This document shows, one piece after another, positions 45,990-54,397 of a stretch of DNA of 64,000 nucleotides. Within the stretch, counting starts at the first letter, position 1, and the number at the start of each line of letters is the position of its first letter. Source of the DNA: Bacteroides ndongoniae (GTDB taxonomy: Bacteria > Bacteroidota > Bacteroidia > Bacteroidales > Bacteroidaceae). The stretch spans positions 594,944-658,943 of the forward strand of contig NZ_FNVV01000013.1 in the NCBI RefSeq assembly GCF_900108345.1. The letters are read 5' to 3'. The translations under genes and the position numbers were made by a program. Below the pieces are notes generated by a model. The model saw only the letters and a list, made by a program, of their open reading frames with translations. It ran no database searches and had not been told where the DNA came from.

Positions 45990-47261
45990 TCATTTGCGTT
46001 TCATTCCTGATTTCTTCTGTGTGCCGAGCCTATGCGAAGCCTCACGCGCACAACGGCGGGCAAACTCTATCTCGTCCTCCTCCGGGTCGCGTCCCCATTT
46101 GAGGTCGGACTGCGAGCCGCCTCCACCGCCGCCGGATGTCATCTCGTAGGGTGACGCTATAAGGGTGAAGTAAGCCATCGCCAAGTTCTGCAAGTCCTGC
46201 CAGTTGGTAAGTTCTTGGTAGTCGAACTCGTTGTTGAAGAAGTCAAGCACCTTGTCGGGCAGATAGCGTTTGTAGGTTTTTCCGTCATGTTCAAACTCCG
46301 TGGGCTGGCGGTTCGGCTTATAGTCCGTGTAGTCCTCGTAAACCGAGTTGTTTCGCAGTACCAATGGCTGTGGCTTTTGTCGGGCTTCATTAGGAACGGA
46401 TGGCTTCGGTGTTGCTGTGGCGGTCGGTTTGGGTGTCGGGCTTGCTTGTTTGGCTTTCTGTTTGTCCTGTTCCGGATGCAGCTTCTCCCATGTCTGCCTG
46501 ATGCGTGATGCGGTCAGGTTGCGCCCCTTACCAAGTTCGGAAGCCTTAAACCTTGTGTTGCCCTTGCAAAGCACATAACCACGAATGACATCTTTCTTAT
46601 CCTTGCGCAGATACAAGTCGTAGCCTTTGGCGGCAAGCCTTTCTTGGTAGCCGTCCCATGACCATTTGTCAAGCTCTTGCAAGGCTTCCATGCAGTCGTC
46701 GCTGACTTGTGGGATGTTGGCTTCGTGTATGCGCATGGCGGTAGTCCAGCCTCTTTGCCTTGCAACCTTTTCTGCCGCCCGTTGTGCGCGGAGGTGGATG
46801 GCGTGGTCGTTGTTGATGTTCCCGTCCTCGTCCACCCGGCAGACGATGGCATGTAGGTGCGGTATGCCGCTCTTGGATTCCTCGTGCAGCCATACGGAGG
46901 ACTTGCTGCCCGATACGTTGGTGCGTGGGGAAACGACCATGCCGTCCTTGTCCCGGATTTCCTGCTCGTCGAAAGCCGCCGCGAAGTCGTACCACAGTTG
47001 CCGCCAGTCATCCAAGGTGAAATCTTCGGTATGCTCCATCGCCGGACTTATCTCCATGCGGATGACATTGTTCTTGATGTTTGCGTGGTTCATGGTGGCG
47101 AACTTCATTTCCGTCCATATTCCCGTAGCGTCCATGCCCTGCGGCATGAAGTTGTCGCAGATGCGCGTTATCTTTTCGGGATGTTTCTTGTTCCTCGATT
47201 CGCCCGATACATAGAGCATCGCCCTTATGCCGTGGGCTACCGCCTTTGCGTTGGCTATCAT
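45990..47261 (-). CDS. Relaxase/mobilisation nuclease
   Basis: 423 residues. Mobilisation relaxase of the Bacteroides MobA/BfmB group: the HxH metal-binding segment SGIPHLHAIVCRVDEDGN near residues 130-150, preceded by KNNVIRMEISPAMEH. The C-terminal third is Pro/Thr-rich then ends basic. It would nick at oriT. Its start overlaps the previous gene's stop by 4 nt (ATGA). A Gly/Ser run GGGGGGSQ is in the C-terminal part. Confidence 0.88.
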   Translation of the reverse strand: MIANAKAVAHGIRAMLYVSGESRNKKHPEKITRICDNFMPQGMDATGIWTEMKFATMNHANIKNNVIRMEISPAMEHTEDFTLDDWRQLWYDFAAAFDEQEIRDKDGMVVSPRTNVSGSKSSVWLHEESKSGIPHLHAIVCRVDEDGNINNDHAIHLRAQRAAEKVARQRGWTTAMRIHEANIPQVSDDCMEALQELDKWSWDGYQERLAAKGYDLYLRKDKKDVIRGYVLCKGNTRFKASELGKGRNLTASRIRQTWEKLHPEQDKQKAKQASPTPKPTATATPKPSVPNEARQKPQPLVLRNNSVYEDYTDYKPNRQPTEFEHDGKTYKRYLPDKVLDFFNNEFDYQELTNWQDLQNLAMAYFTLIASPYEMTSGGGGGGSQSDLKWGRDPEEDEIEFARRCAREASHRLGTQKKSGMKRK

Positions 47262-47704
47262 GCGCCGTCCTCCTTAGCTTCTTGGTTTGTTGCCCCTGCC
47301 GGATAGCTGTTCGCCGTCTGCGTGGACTGCAGGAAGTCGGCGACATGGTTCGTGACATGAGCCACTTTCTCGTACCATTCAAGCATGGTCGGTTGATGGC
47401 GGAATAGCTTTACCTTTTCGTTATCGTTCAACCCGTGCAGGGCATTGGCGAAGTTCACCATGTCCGTGCGGCAAGCCGCAAGTTGCCGTAAACCGTCAAG
47501 TTCCCTGTCGGAAAGCCTTTGCCGTGGCTTGTAGCCGAGTACCCTTGCCCGGATGAAGTCGCTGCGTGTCATACCACATTGGTCGGCGGTGCTCTTGATT
47601 TGCGAAAGCTCCAGTTCCGTGACCTTGGTGACAACCACCTTGTCACGCCTTATAACGGGCTTCTTTTGCTCATGCTCCTGACTGGAGGTATCTTCGTATT
47701 CCAT
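47258..47704 (-). CDS. Mobilisation accessory protein (MobC/BfmA-like)
   Basis: 148 residues from the ATG at 47704; the longer frame would run through the candidate oriT. It has the MobC relaxosome-protein pattern: RRDKVVVTKVTELELSQIKSTADQCG then MTRSDFIRARVLGYKP (ribbon-helix-helix-like) and LRQLAACRTDMVNFANALHGLN. It helps the relaxase bind oriT. Overlaps the relaxase start by 4 nt. Confidence 0.85.
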   Translation of the reverse strand: MEYEDTSSQEHEQKKPVIRRDKVVVTKVTELELSQIKSTADQCGMTRSDFIRARVLGYKPRQRLSDRELDGLRQLAACRTDMVNFANALHGLNDNEKVKLFRHQPTMLEWYEKVAHVTNHVADFLQSTQTANSYPAGATNQEAKEDGA

Positions 47705-47729
47705 ATATAACAGATGTCTTTGAAAAGTC

Positions 47730-47900
47730 GTGAAACGGTTTCTAAAAGAGGGAAGCTGCGAGCCTGCGAGCGGCAAGGACAACAGTCTGCCGGACTGTTG
47801 CGAGGGCGTCGGGGTATTACTGTCCGTAGGCGGTAATACCTCGGCATACCTCGCAACTGAACGCTACCGCTCCATGTCAATCCATCCGTCCGCTTGCCAC
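47730..47900. other. Candidate origin of transfer (oriT)
   Basis: This gene-free segment next to the mob genes has two perfect inverted repeats: AACAGTC (47781-47787) with GACTGTT (47793-47799), and GGTATTAC (47813-47820) with GTAATACC (47833-47840). The second is followed by CTCGGCATACCTCGC, a near repeat. Such hairpins beside a mobilisation operon are the usual form of oriT. The nick site cannot be assigned. Confidence 0.55.
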
Positions 47901-47993
47901 AGCCAAAACAGACTGGTGCCAGTGGAGTGCCGGATAATTGAACAATGGAAAATGTTTTTTGCATCCTGTTTCTGTCAGCTTTTATTCTTCCCT

Positions 47994-48656
47994 CTATTTT
48001 CTGAATGAAGGGTTGTCGAATACAATCTTGTCCACCATCTCGTTCAGCCTGTCAGCAATCCTGTCGCCGTACAACTTGCGTATCTGCTGCGGTACGAGGT
48101 TGGTGGTTATGAACGAGAAGCCACGGTTCTCGTATCTTCTTGCAAGCAGGTCAGTCAGCGGCCTGTGCATGTTGCCGAACTCCTGCACCTCCACAGGCTC
48201 TATGCCCATGTCATCGATGCCGAGCATCTCCATATCACACAGCCGCAGGAACTCGGTATAGCTGTTCCGACACAGATGGGCAATATGAACGGCATTCACG
48301 ATCGGCATACCATACACAGTCCTGTGGTAGTTGTCCGGTATCCTGATTACATTGAGCAGGTTCTGGAACGCCCTCATCACGGTGGTCTTGCCGTTGCCGC
48401 ACAAGCCGCACAGCATCACCCCGCACCTTCTGCCGGAGGTAAGGCTCGCAGCAAGGTTCCTGACTTGTGAGTCTACCGCGTCAGGATAAAGAAATGTGCC
48501 TCCGAAACGGCTCACTTCGCCTGCGATGGCACATTTAAGCAGTTTCGCAGCCGTCTCTTCATCGAAAGGCAGTCTAAAACGCTCCTTCGTAGTCCTCGGC
48601 TGACACAGCCGTGACATCAGAGTCTCTATAAGTTGGGGATTTCCGTTTTGTTCCAT
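47994..48656 (-). CDS. DnaC/IstB-like ATP-binding helicase loader
   Basis: 220 residues. AAA+ protein with Walker A GLCGNGKT and Walker B MLGIDDMG; ERGFSFITTNL-type sensor region (ENRGFSFITTNLVPQQI). It probably loads a helicase at the element's origin. Its start lies inside the 3' end of the upstream replication gene (overlap of 83 nt), suggesting translational coupling. Confidence 0.85.
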   Translation of the reverse strand: MEQNGNPQLIETLMSRLCQPRTTKERFRLPFDEETAAKLLKCAIAGEVSRFGGTFLYPDAVDSQVRNLAASLTSGRRCGVMLCGLCGNGKTTVMRAFQNLLNVIRIPDNYHRTVYGMPIVNAVHIAHLCRNSYTEFLRLCDMEMLGIDDMGIEPVEVQEFGNMHRPLTDLLARRYENRGFSFITTNLVPQQIRKLYGDRIADRLNEMVDKIVFDNPSFRK

Positions 48657-49302
48657 ATCGGGTTGTATTCAGATGTTTGATAATCCAATGGTAAAAATGG
48701 CTTCGGCAATCGCTCTCGTTCCGCTGCGCGTTTCCGCCGATTCTTTGCTCGTCAAAGAAGTCTCGGATATTCCCGTGTAGCCTGTATCTGTCAATAATCC
48801 AGTTTTCTCTTTTCGCCAGCACTTCGATAATCTTGTCCTGCCAAACCGTATCGGCAAGCAGGAGTGACTCAAGCTCATCCAGTGATTTATGTCCATCTTC
48901 CCGCGCGTGTTGAGAGTTGATAATATCTTCGTCTTTATCTTTTATATTAGAATGGGGCAACTGTACGGTCAACTCATGGGTCAACTGTCGGGTAACCTGA
49001 TGCGGCAACTGCCGGGACGGCTGTATGGTCAAGGAATATAGCGCAGGGGTGTGGATTCCTGTACCAACCTGACAATCTATCAGCCCACGTTCTTTGAGAT
49101 GCTGCCGTGCCTTGCTGATATTCTGTTTGGTGGTCGAGAGCCGCACGCAGAGGATGGCTGTATGGCAGGCAAACGGCATGTTCCAGCGTAGGCGGTTTGC
49201 CTCATACAGGAGGTAATGATAAAGTGCTACCTCCGTAGGGTTGAAAGGGCTGCGCTCCGCTTCTGTCCAAAACTGGTTAATGTAGTCGTATATGCCCGCC
49301 AT
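48574..49302 (-). CDS. Replication-initiator-like winged-helix protein with internal iterons
   Basis: 242 residues. The N-terminal winged helix (VALYHYLLYEANRLRWNMPF then LSTTKQNISKARQHLKERG) resembles RepA/DnaD-like initiators. A repeat region (RQLPHQVTRQLTHELTVQLP) is encoded by tandem 12-bp units (48952-49035), i.e. iterons lie inside the gene. The C-terminal part is helical (DKIIEVLAKRENWIIDRYR). It probably initiates replication of the mobile element's circular form. Confidence 0.7.
   Translation of the reverse strand: MAGIYDYINQFWTEAERSPFNPTEVALYHYLLYEANRLRWNMPFACHTAILCVRLSTTKQNISKARQHLKERGLIDCQVGTGIHTPALYSLTIQPSRQLPHQVTRQLTHELTVQLPHSNIKDKDEDIINSQHAREDGHKSLDELESLLLADTVWQDKIIEVLAKRENWIIDRYRLHGNIRDFFDEQRIGGNAQRNESDCRSHFYHWIIKHLNTTRYGTKRKSPTYRDSDVTAVSAEDYEGAF
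48952..49035. repeat. Seven 12-bp direct repeats (iteron-like) inside the replication gene
   Basis: Consecutive 12-bp units on the plus strand from 48952: ATGGGGCAACTG, TACGGTCAACTC, ATGGGTCAACTG, TCGGGTAACCTG, ATGCGGCAACTG, CCGGGACGGCTG, TATGGTCAAGGA. The consensus is close to NNGGGTCAACTG. The last two are degenerate. The array encodes the (Q-L-P/T-x) repeats of the protein. Confidence 0.8.
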
Positions 49303-49305
49303 GAC

Positions 49306-49545
49306 TTACCGCTTCGAACGGTTGATGATGTACTTCTGTGCCTGTTGGTCGAGTTCCGCCTGCGATGCCACGCGTACATTCTTCATCCATGCCTCCAGTT
49401 CGGCTTTGTCAAAGAAGCACAGTTTGCCGTTGGGCTTGTAGTAAGGTATGACGCGTCGCATCATCAGCTTGTGAAGATAACTCACTTTGATTCCGAGAAA
49501 TTTCGCGGCCTCGGCCGTCGAGATTAATTGGTTCATCTGTTCCAT
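49306..49545 (-). CDS. Excisionase-like helix-turn-helix protein
   Basis: 79 residues from the ATG at 49545. A MerR/HTH_17-type domain: MNQLISTAEAAKFLGIKVSY, LHKLMMRRVIPYYKPNGKL, FFDKAELEAWMKN. This is the usual small regulator next to Bacteroides mobilisable elements. A longer in-frame start (49641) would overlap the promoter-like TTACTTTGC (minus strand, near 49615). Confidence 0.85.
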   Translation of the reverse strand: MEQMNQLISTAEAAKFLGIKVSYLHKLMMRRVIPYYKPNGKLCFFDKAELEAWMKNVRVASQAELDQQAQKYIINRSKR

Positions 49546-49786
49546 ATTTCTGTCGTTTTTGATGTGATTTCTTAGGCTGTGAAAGCCGTCGTTCCGATAA
49601 GGAAGACGGTGCAAAGTAAGCCATCGGAAATCACACGACAAAGGCTGTTAGTCTACTGTAAAACAGATGGAAAGCTAAGTGGAAAACTTTTAAAAGCACG
49701 GCTGTAAAACAACAGCAAACAGACGAAAACAGGGAATAGAAAAAACAGATGTTAAGCGAGATGAGTCGCCTGAAACGATAAAGCGG

Positions 49787-50455
49787 TTAAATTTTGATAT
49801 TTCTCTCCCAACTACGATATGCATCGGTATTGCGGATATTATCGTCGGCTTCTGCCACTTTCTTAAAAATGGAGATTATAACATCCTCTTTGTCGGCTTT
49901 GGAACCCCTGCGGTTCTTCACATCCAACAACTGGCGCATATTGTTCAGATGCCAATAGTCGCCAAAAATTTTCCACTGGCGGCTGATGTTGCAGATTGCT
50001 GCTATGCTGTCCGCGATGAAAGCCATCAGTGTGGCATTGCATCCATCATGCGGACGGTATTCTGCATCAAGAAAGCCTTCGTGACGCAAGGCTTCCATAA
50101 ATATCATAGTTCTGTCTCCTTTCAAGGCATCCGGGAAATCCGGTGGAAAGGAAAACCGACATGCTGTCTCTGGTTCTGTGGTCGATTGAGACTTGCCAGA
50201 GGAACCACTACCGGACGGTGAAGAAGCCTTTTTAGATTTGCGCTCCGACAATTGCTCGATTTTCTTTCGATACTCCATATAGACAGCCATCGGAACAATG
50301 AAGATAACGAGCGAGATTACCACGAACATGACGACGGTAATAGCATCCGTCTCAAGCCGTGCGACCGCTACCCGTCCGGCAAGGACAGATATGAGTAGCC
50401 ACACTGCTCCCGGCAGCAGGATGTTCACATTGAAATCGTCAGGCAATCTTCTCAT
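49787..50455 (-). CDS. Membrane protein of unknown function in the mobilisable element
   Basis: 222 residues. Two membrane helices near the N-terminus (residues 12-30 and 38-60), a Ser/Gly-rich linker with KKASSPSGSGSSGKSQST, then a soluble domain (FPPDFPDALKGDRTMIFMEA, NISRQWKIFGDYWHLNNMRQLL). No family recognised. It lies between the excisionase and the integrase remnant; 3 nt separate it from the latter. Confidence 0.7.
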   Translation of the reverse strand: MRRLPDDFNVNILLPGAVWLLISVLAGRVAVARLETDAITVVMFVVISLVIFIVPMAVYMEYRKKIEQLSERKSKKASSPSGSGSSGKSQSTTEPETACRFSFPPDFPDALKGDRTMIFMEALRHEGFLDAEYRPHDGCNATLMAFIADSIAAICNISRQWKIFGDYWHLNNMRQLLDVKNRRGSKADKEDVIISIFKKVAEADDNIRNTDAYRSWERNIKI

Positions 50456-50458
50456 ACT

Positions 50459-50659
50459 CTATATTATATCCGTTCGGGTATTGGCAAACTCCATGTCGAT
50501 AAGGCTGATGGCATCTTCCTTTTTCTTGTTGATGATTTTGGCGTATATCTGGGTGGTCTTCACATCCGAGTGGCCGAGCAGCTTGCATACGGTATAAAGG
50601 TCAGCACCGAGTGTCAGCAACATTGTGGCGAAGGTGTGGCGGGCAACATGGGAAATCAT
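50459..50659 (-). pseudogene. Tyrosine recombinase, C-terminal remnant
   Basis: 66 codons encode only the end of a tyrosine recombinase: [20 protein letters not shown], then [17 protein letters not shown] with the catalytic Tyr. It resembles the intact integrase at 58597 ([20 protein letters not shown]). All of the N-terminal and core-binding part is missing. The upstream sequence is unrelated, so the element has lost its integrase by deletion or by insertion of the next element. Confidence 0.8.
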
Positions 50660-50910
50660 TGACGAAGCAAGTGGGTACAGAATGGTGAGTTAAAAACGCA
50701 AGCGGTTAATAATGAGCGGATTTTCAATATCTGGAAGAAGTCGCAGAAACGGATTTTGGAGAAATGCTGAATTGGTTCAGTTACCAAACCGTTAACAGGT
50801 TGTTACCGAAAAGGGACGGTGTTAACCGGAGGGTCGAAAAAAGTTTGGCGACGGTTTCTTTTTCTGTGAAACACAGCATTTTGCGTAGCGATGAACGCTT
50901 ACATCAATAG

Positions 50911-50918
50911 TAAATTTG
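50911..50918 (+). promoter_or_regulatory. Integrase promoter -7 box
   Basis: TAAATTTG matches TAnnTTTG and lies 20 nt before the ATG at 50939. It excludes the longer in-frame start at 50891. Confidence 0.65.
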
Positions 50919-50938
50919 CAAACAAAAAATGTAGGCGT

Positions 50939-52168
50939 ATGAAAATTGAGAAATTCAAGGTCTTGCTCTACCTGAAGAAGACCGAACCCGACAAGTCGGG
51001 CAAAGCTCCCATCATGGGAAGAATTACAGTAAACCGGACAATGGCGCAGTTCGGGACGAAATTGTCCTGCATCCCGAAGCTGTGGAACGCACGGGAAAGC
51101 CGTCTGGACGGGAAGAGCCGCGAGGCGGTGGAGACAAACGCGAAAATAGAGAAACTGCTGCTCGCCGTGAACACGGCATTCGAGGAGTTGCAGGGACGGA
51201 AACGCGATTTCGACGCCAAGGCGGTGAAGGAACTGCTGCAAGGCAGCATGGAGACACAAATGACGCTGCTCCGCCTGTTCGACAGGATGATCGAGGAGCG
51301 GAAAAGCCGCATCGGTATCGACGTGTCCCCGACCTCGATGAGCACGTGGCATTACGCCCGGCTGACACTGGGCGATTTTGTCAAGAAGAAGTATAAGATG
51401 AACGACATCGCCTTTGGCGCTCTGAACGAACAGTTCATCCGGGAATACCAGGCTTACACGGAGGGGGAACGGGGATACTCCAACCAGACCACACGGCATT
51501 ACCTCGCCCTGCTGAAGAAGCTCTGCCGGACAGCCTACAAGGAGGGCTTGTCGGAGGTGTGGCACTTCGTGCATTTCAAGCTGCCCAAGCAGAAAGAAAG
51601 CACGCCGAAGGCGTTGAGCCGGGAGGACTTCGAGAAGCTGCGGGATGTGGAGATACCGGAGAAAAGACGTTCCGTCGTCATCACGAGGGACCTGTTCCTG
51701 TTCGCGTGCTATACGGGAACAGCCTATGCGGACACCGTGTCGGTGACACGGGAGAACCTGTTCACGGACGACGAGGGCAGCCTGTGGCTGAAATACCGGC
51801 GCAAGAAGAACGAACTGAAAGCCCGCGTAAAGCTGCTGCCGGAGGCCGTCGCCCTGATAGAGAAGTATAAGGACGACACGCGGGAAACGCTGCTGCCCCC
51901 GCAGCATTACCGCACGCTGCGGGCGAACATGAAAATCCTGCGTGTCATCGCCGGACTGGAGACCGACCTCTGGTATCACATGGGGCGGCACTCGTTCGCC
52001 TCGCTGGTTACGCTCGAAGAAGGTGTGCCCATTGAAACTATTAGTAAGATGTTGGGACATAGCAATATACGGACAACACAGATTTATGCCCGTGTCACGC
52101 CGAAGAAGCTGTTCGAGGACATGGACAGGTTCATCGAAGCAACCGGCGATCTGGAACTGGCACTATGA
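50939..52168 (+). CDS. Tyrosine recombinase (first of tandem pair), IntDOT-like catalytic set
   Basis: 409 residues. An N-terminal arm-binding domain (about 1-100), a core-binding SAM-like domain and a catalytic domain with the His-x-x-Arg block HMGRHSFAS, GHSNIRTTQIYARV and the catalytic Tyr. The place of the first catalytic Arg reads CYTGTAYADTVSV, so Arg I is missing as in IntDOT-type integrases. Strongly G/C-rich codon use contrasts with the A/T-rich third integrase. Confidence 0.9.
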   Translation: MKIEKFKVLLYLKKTEPDKSGKAPIMGRITVNRTMAQFGTKLSCIPKLWNARESRLDGKSREAVETNAKIEKLLLAVNTAFEELQGRKRDFDAKAVKELLQGSMETQMTLLRLFDRMIEERKSRIGIDVSPTSMSTWHYARLTLGDFVKKKYKMNDIAFGALNEQFIREYQAYTEGERGYSNQTTRHYLALLKKLCRTAYKEGLSEVWHFVHFKLPKQKESTPKALSREDFEKLRDVEIPEKRRSVVITRDLFLFACYTGTAYADTVSVTRENLFTDDEGSLWLKYRRKKNELKARVKLLPEAVALIEKYKDDTRETLLPPQHYRTLRANMKILRVIAGLETDLWYHMGRHSFASLVTLEEGVPIETISKMLGHSNIRTTQIYARVTPKKLFEDMDRFIEATGDLELAL

Positions 52169-52297
52169 GCGGAACAGGAACGGATTTATCATCGTCAAAG
52201 GATACATCGAACAGGATTTTAGGCATTGGCATTCAATGGCCTTGCCGCTCATTCCATAAAACATCATTATCATTTGTATCATCTAAAAAATAATTCT

Positions 52298-53506
52298 ATG
52301 CGCAGCACATTCAAGATATTGCCTTACATCAACAAGAAAAGAATCAAACCGGACGGCACGTGCGCCGTCCTCTGCCGGGTGTCCATCGACGGGAAGAACA
52401 TCCTTATCACCACGGGAATCACCTGCCGCCCGGAGGATTGGGACAGCAAGAAAGGAGGCATCCGCACGGCACGTGAGAACAACCGGCTGGCGGAGTTCCG
52501 CCAGAATCTGGAACGGACCTACGACCGCCTGCTCAAAGAGCAGGGAGCGGTCAGCGCGGAACTGCTGAAGAACGCCGTAACGGGAGTGGCGAGAATCCCG
52601 CAGACCCTGCTCCAAGGCGGCGAGGCGGAAAGGGAACGTCTCAAAATACGCTCGGAGGAAATACACTCCACCTCCACCTACCGGCAGTCGAAGACCACAC
52701 AGCTTAACCTGCAACAGTTCCTCCAGTCCAGAGGCATGGAGGACATCGCCTTTGCCGACATCACGGAGGAGTTCGGACACTCGTTCAAGCTCTTCCTGAA
52801 AAAAGATCTGGGCTATGCGACGACGCACGTGAACCATTGCCTGTGCTGGCTGAACCGCCTTATCTATATCGCGGTGGACGAAGGGGTACTGAGGTGCAAT
52901 CCGCTGGAGGATGTGCCCTACGAGAAGAAGGACCCACCCAAGATGCGGCACATCAGCCGCGGCGAACTGCGGCGCATCATGGACACGCCGATGGAGGACG
53001 AAAAAGTGGAGCTTGCCCGGCGCATGTTCATCTTCAGCTCGTTCACGGGACTGGCCTACGCAGACCTGCGCAACCTCTATCCGTGCCATATCGGTAAGAC
53101 GGCGGAAGGAAGGCCCTATATCCGCAAGCAGCGTGAGAAGACGAATGTGGAGGCGTTCATCCCGCTGCATCCGGTAGCGCAGCGGATATTGTCGCTCTAC
53201 AACACGGAAGACTATTCACGTCCGGTGTTCCCGCTGCCCATCCGTGATATACACTGGTTCGAGGTACACGCCTTGGGCGTCATGATGGGCATTGAGCAGA
53301 ATCTCTCCCATCACTGCGCACGTCATACCTTCGGGACCCTGTTGCTCTCGGAAGGCATTTCGATAGAGAGCGCGGCAAAGATGATGGGACACGCCAACAT
53401 CAACAGCACACAGGTCTATGCGCAGGTGACGGACGGGAAAATATCCAAGGATATGGACCAACTGATGGAACGGCGCAACAGCCGGAAAGAAGCGGAAACG
53501 AATTGA
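52298..53506 (+). CDS. Tyrosine recombinase (second of tandem pair), Arg I missing
   Basis: 402 residues from the ATG at 52298. Same domain order as the first: arm-binding N-terminus (FKILPYINKKRIKPDGTCAV), core-binding domain, and a catalytic domain with SSFTGLAYADLRNL (Arg I replaced), HHCARHTFGT, GHANINSTQVYAQV. It follows the first integrase by about 130 nt. Tandem, distinct integrases are typical of one class of Bacteroides integrative elements. Confidence 0.9.
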   Translation: MRSTFKILPYINKKRIKPDGTCAVLCRVSIDGKNILITTGITCRPEDWDSKKGGIRTARENNRLAEFRQNLERTYDRLLKEQGAVSAELLKNAVTGVARIPQTLLQGGEAERERLKIRSEEIHSTSTYRQSKTTQLNLQQFLQSRGMEDIAFADITEEFGHSFKLFLKKDLGYATTHVNHCLCWLNRLIYIAVDEGVLRCNPLEDVPYEKKDPPKMRHISRGELRRIMDTPMEDEKVELARRMFIFSSFTGLAYADLRNLYPCHIGKTAEGRPYIRKQREKTNVEAFIPLHPVAQRILSLYNTEDYSRPVFPLPIRDIHWFEVHALGVMMGIEQNLSHHCARHTFGTLLLSEGISIESAAKMMGHANINSTQVYAQVTDGKISKDMDQLMERRNSRKEAETN

Positions 53507-53531
53507 AATTGAATAAAATAACAACAAATGT

Positions 53532-53915
53532 ATGGAAAGACATATCATTACATTGGATGAGCGCGGCACGCTCCATGTGCCGGAAGCTCCCGGCACTTCC
53601 ATCTGGATGGACGAGCCGGAATTGGTGGAACTGTTCGGGGTGATTGCCCCCACACTCCGCGCGGCGGTAAAGGCGGTGTACAAAAGCGGCATCGTAACAC
53701 CCCACGAAACGGAACGGCGCATAAGCCTGCCCGACGGGAACAGGCAGGTGGTGTACAGCCTCTCCCTGATTCTCGCCCTCGCTTTCCGCCTCGATACCTA
53801 CGGGGCCCGGCGACTGCGGGAATATGTCACCGGCAGATTCGGCGACGACGGCAAAGGAGGAAAAGGGATGCAACTGCTCATCATGCCAAACATCCGGCAT
53901 ACGGGTTACGCATGA
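53532..53915 (+). CDS. Small conserved protein with predicted DNA-binding half
   Basis: 127 residues. IITLDERGTLHVPEAPGTSI at the start and a helical second half (LVELFGVIAPTLRAAVKAVYK, then VVYSLSLILALAFRLDTYGA). It resembles the N-terminal part of RhuM-type proteins that accompany Bacteroides integrases. The family is not certain. Starts 26 nt after the second integrase, so it is probably co-transcribed. Confidence 0.6.
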   Translation: MERHIITLDERGTLHVPEAPGTSIWMDEPELVELFGVIAPTLRAAVKAVYKSGIVTPHETERRISLPDGNRQVVYSLSLILALAFRLDTYGARRLREYVTGRFGDDGKGGKGMQLLIMPNIRHTGYA

Positions 53916-54043
53916 AAGGATAAGGCAACCCCTATATAGCAAGCGCGGCGCACGGCGGGAGTATCGTCCCTGCCTGTGCGCCGCACTTGTCTTCCGCTCC
54001 TCCTATCCGAAGGAACAGGTCGAAAGCAGTCATTGGAAGACGG

Positions 54044-54355
54044 TCAGTCCCCGTGATGGAACGCCTCGCGGTAGCCCTCACGCAGCATCCGCTCAATGTC
54101 CGACTCGCGGTAGAGGATTTTTCCTCCCAACTGGATATAGGCCATGCGTCCCGCATCCCGGTGTTCCTGCAAGGTGCGCCGGCTGGTCTTCAGCAGTTGC
54201 GCCACCTCCCTGTCCGTCAGATAGCGTTCTCCGCCCAGCACGGGGCGGTAGTTCTCCGTCAGCCGCCCGACCTCCGCCAGCGTCCTCTCCAACTTTTCGA
54301 GAAGACGGACCACCGGCCCGCTTTCCCGTGTCATCAGTTCATTCAGTTCGTTCAT
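54044..54355 (-). CDS. Helix-turn-helix (excisionase-like) protein
   Basis: 103 residues. An N-terminal coiled segment (RESGPVVRLLEKLERTLAEV) is followed by an HTH_17 domain: GERYLTDREVAQLLKTSRRT, LQEHRDAGRMAYIQLGGKI, LYRESDIERMLREG. This is a typical regulator or excision factor of integrative elements. It pairs with the 54398 gene upstream, 42 nt away on the same strand. Confidence 0.85.
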   Translation of the reverse strand: MNELNELMTRESGPVVRLLEKLERTLAEVGRLTENYRPVLGGERYLTDREVAQLLKTSRRTLQEHRDAGRMAYIQLGGKILYRESDIERMLREGYREAFHHGD

Positions 54356-54397
54356 TCTCTTACGATGGATTTAGTGGTACAATCATTCGGTGCGGGG

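Larger units (their letters stand above)
45438..50659. mobile_element. Mobilisable element (NBU/Tn4555-like), integrase defective
   Basis: Contains, in order on the minus strand: truncated integrase, membrane protein, excisionase, replication protein with iterons, helicase loader, oriT candidate, MobC-like protein, relaxase and a mobilisation-linked protein. It has no own conjugation machinery. The broken integrase implies it is immobile unless helped in trans. Outer ends are not defined; the TetR/ABC operon next to it could be cargo. Confidence 0.7.

Noticed and set aside
48952..49035. 12-bp tandem units considered as CRISPR or a simple satellite
   Set aside because: The units are short, contiguous and coding; iteron function fits the neighbouring replication genes better.
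50822..52060. Long minus-strand open frame (412 codons)
   Set aside because: It is a shadow of the G/C-rich integrase gene, which has clear catalytic motifs; the minus-strand translation is a low-complexity Arg/Leu/His mixture.
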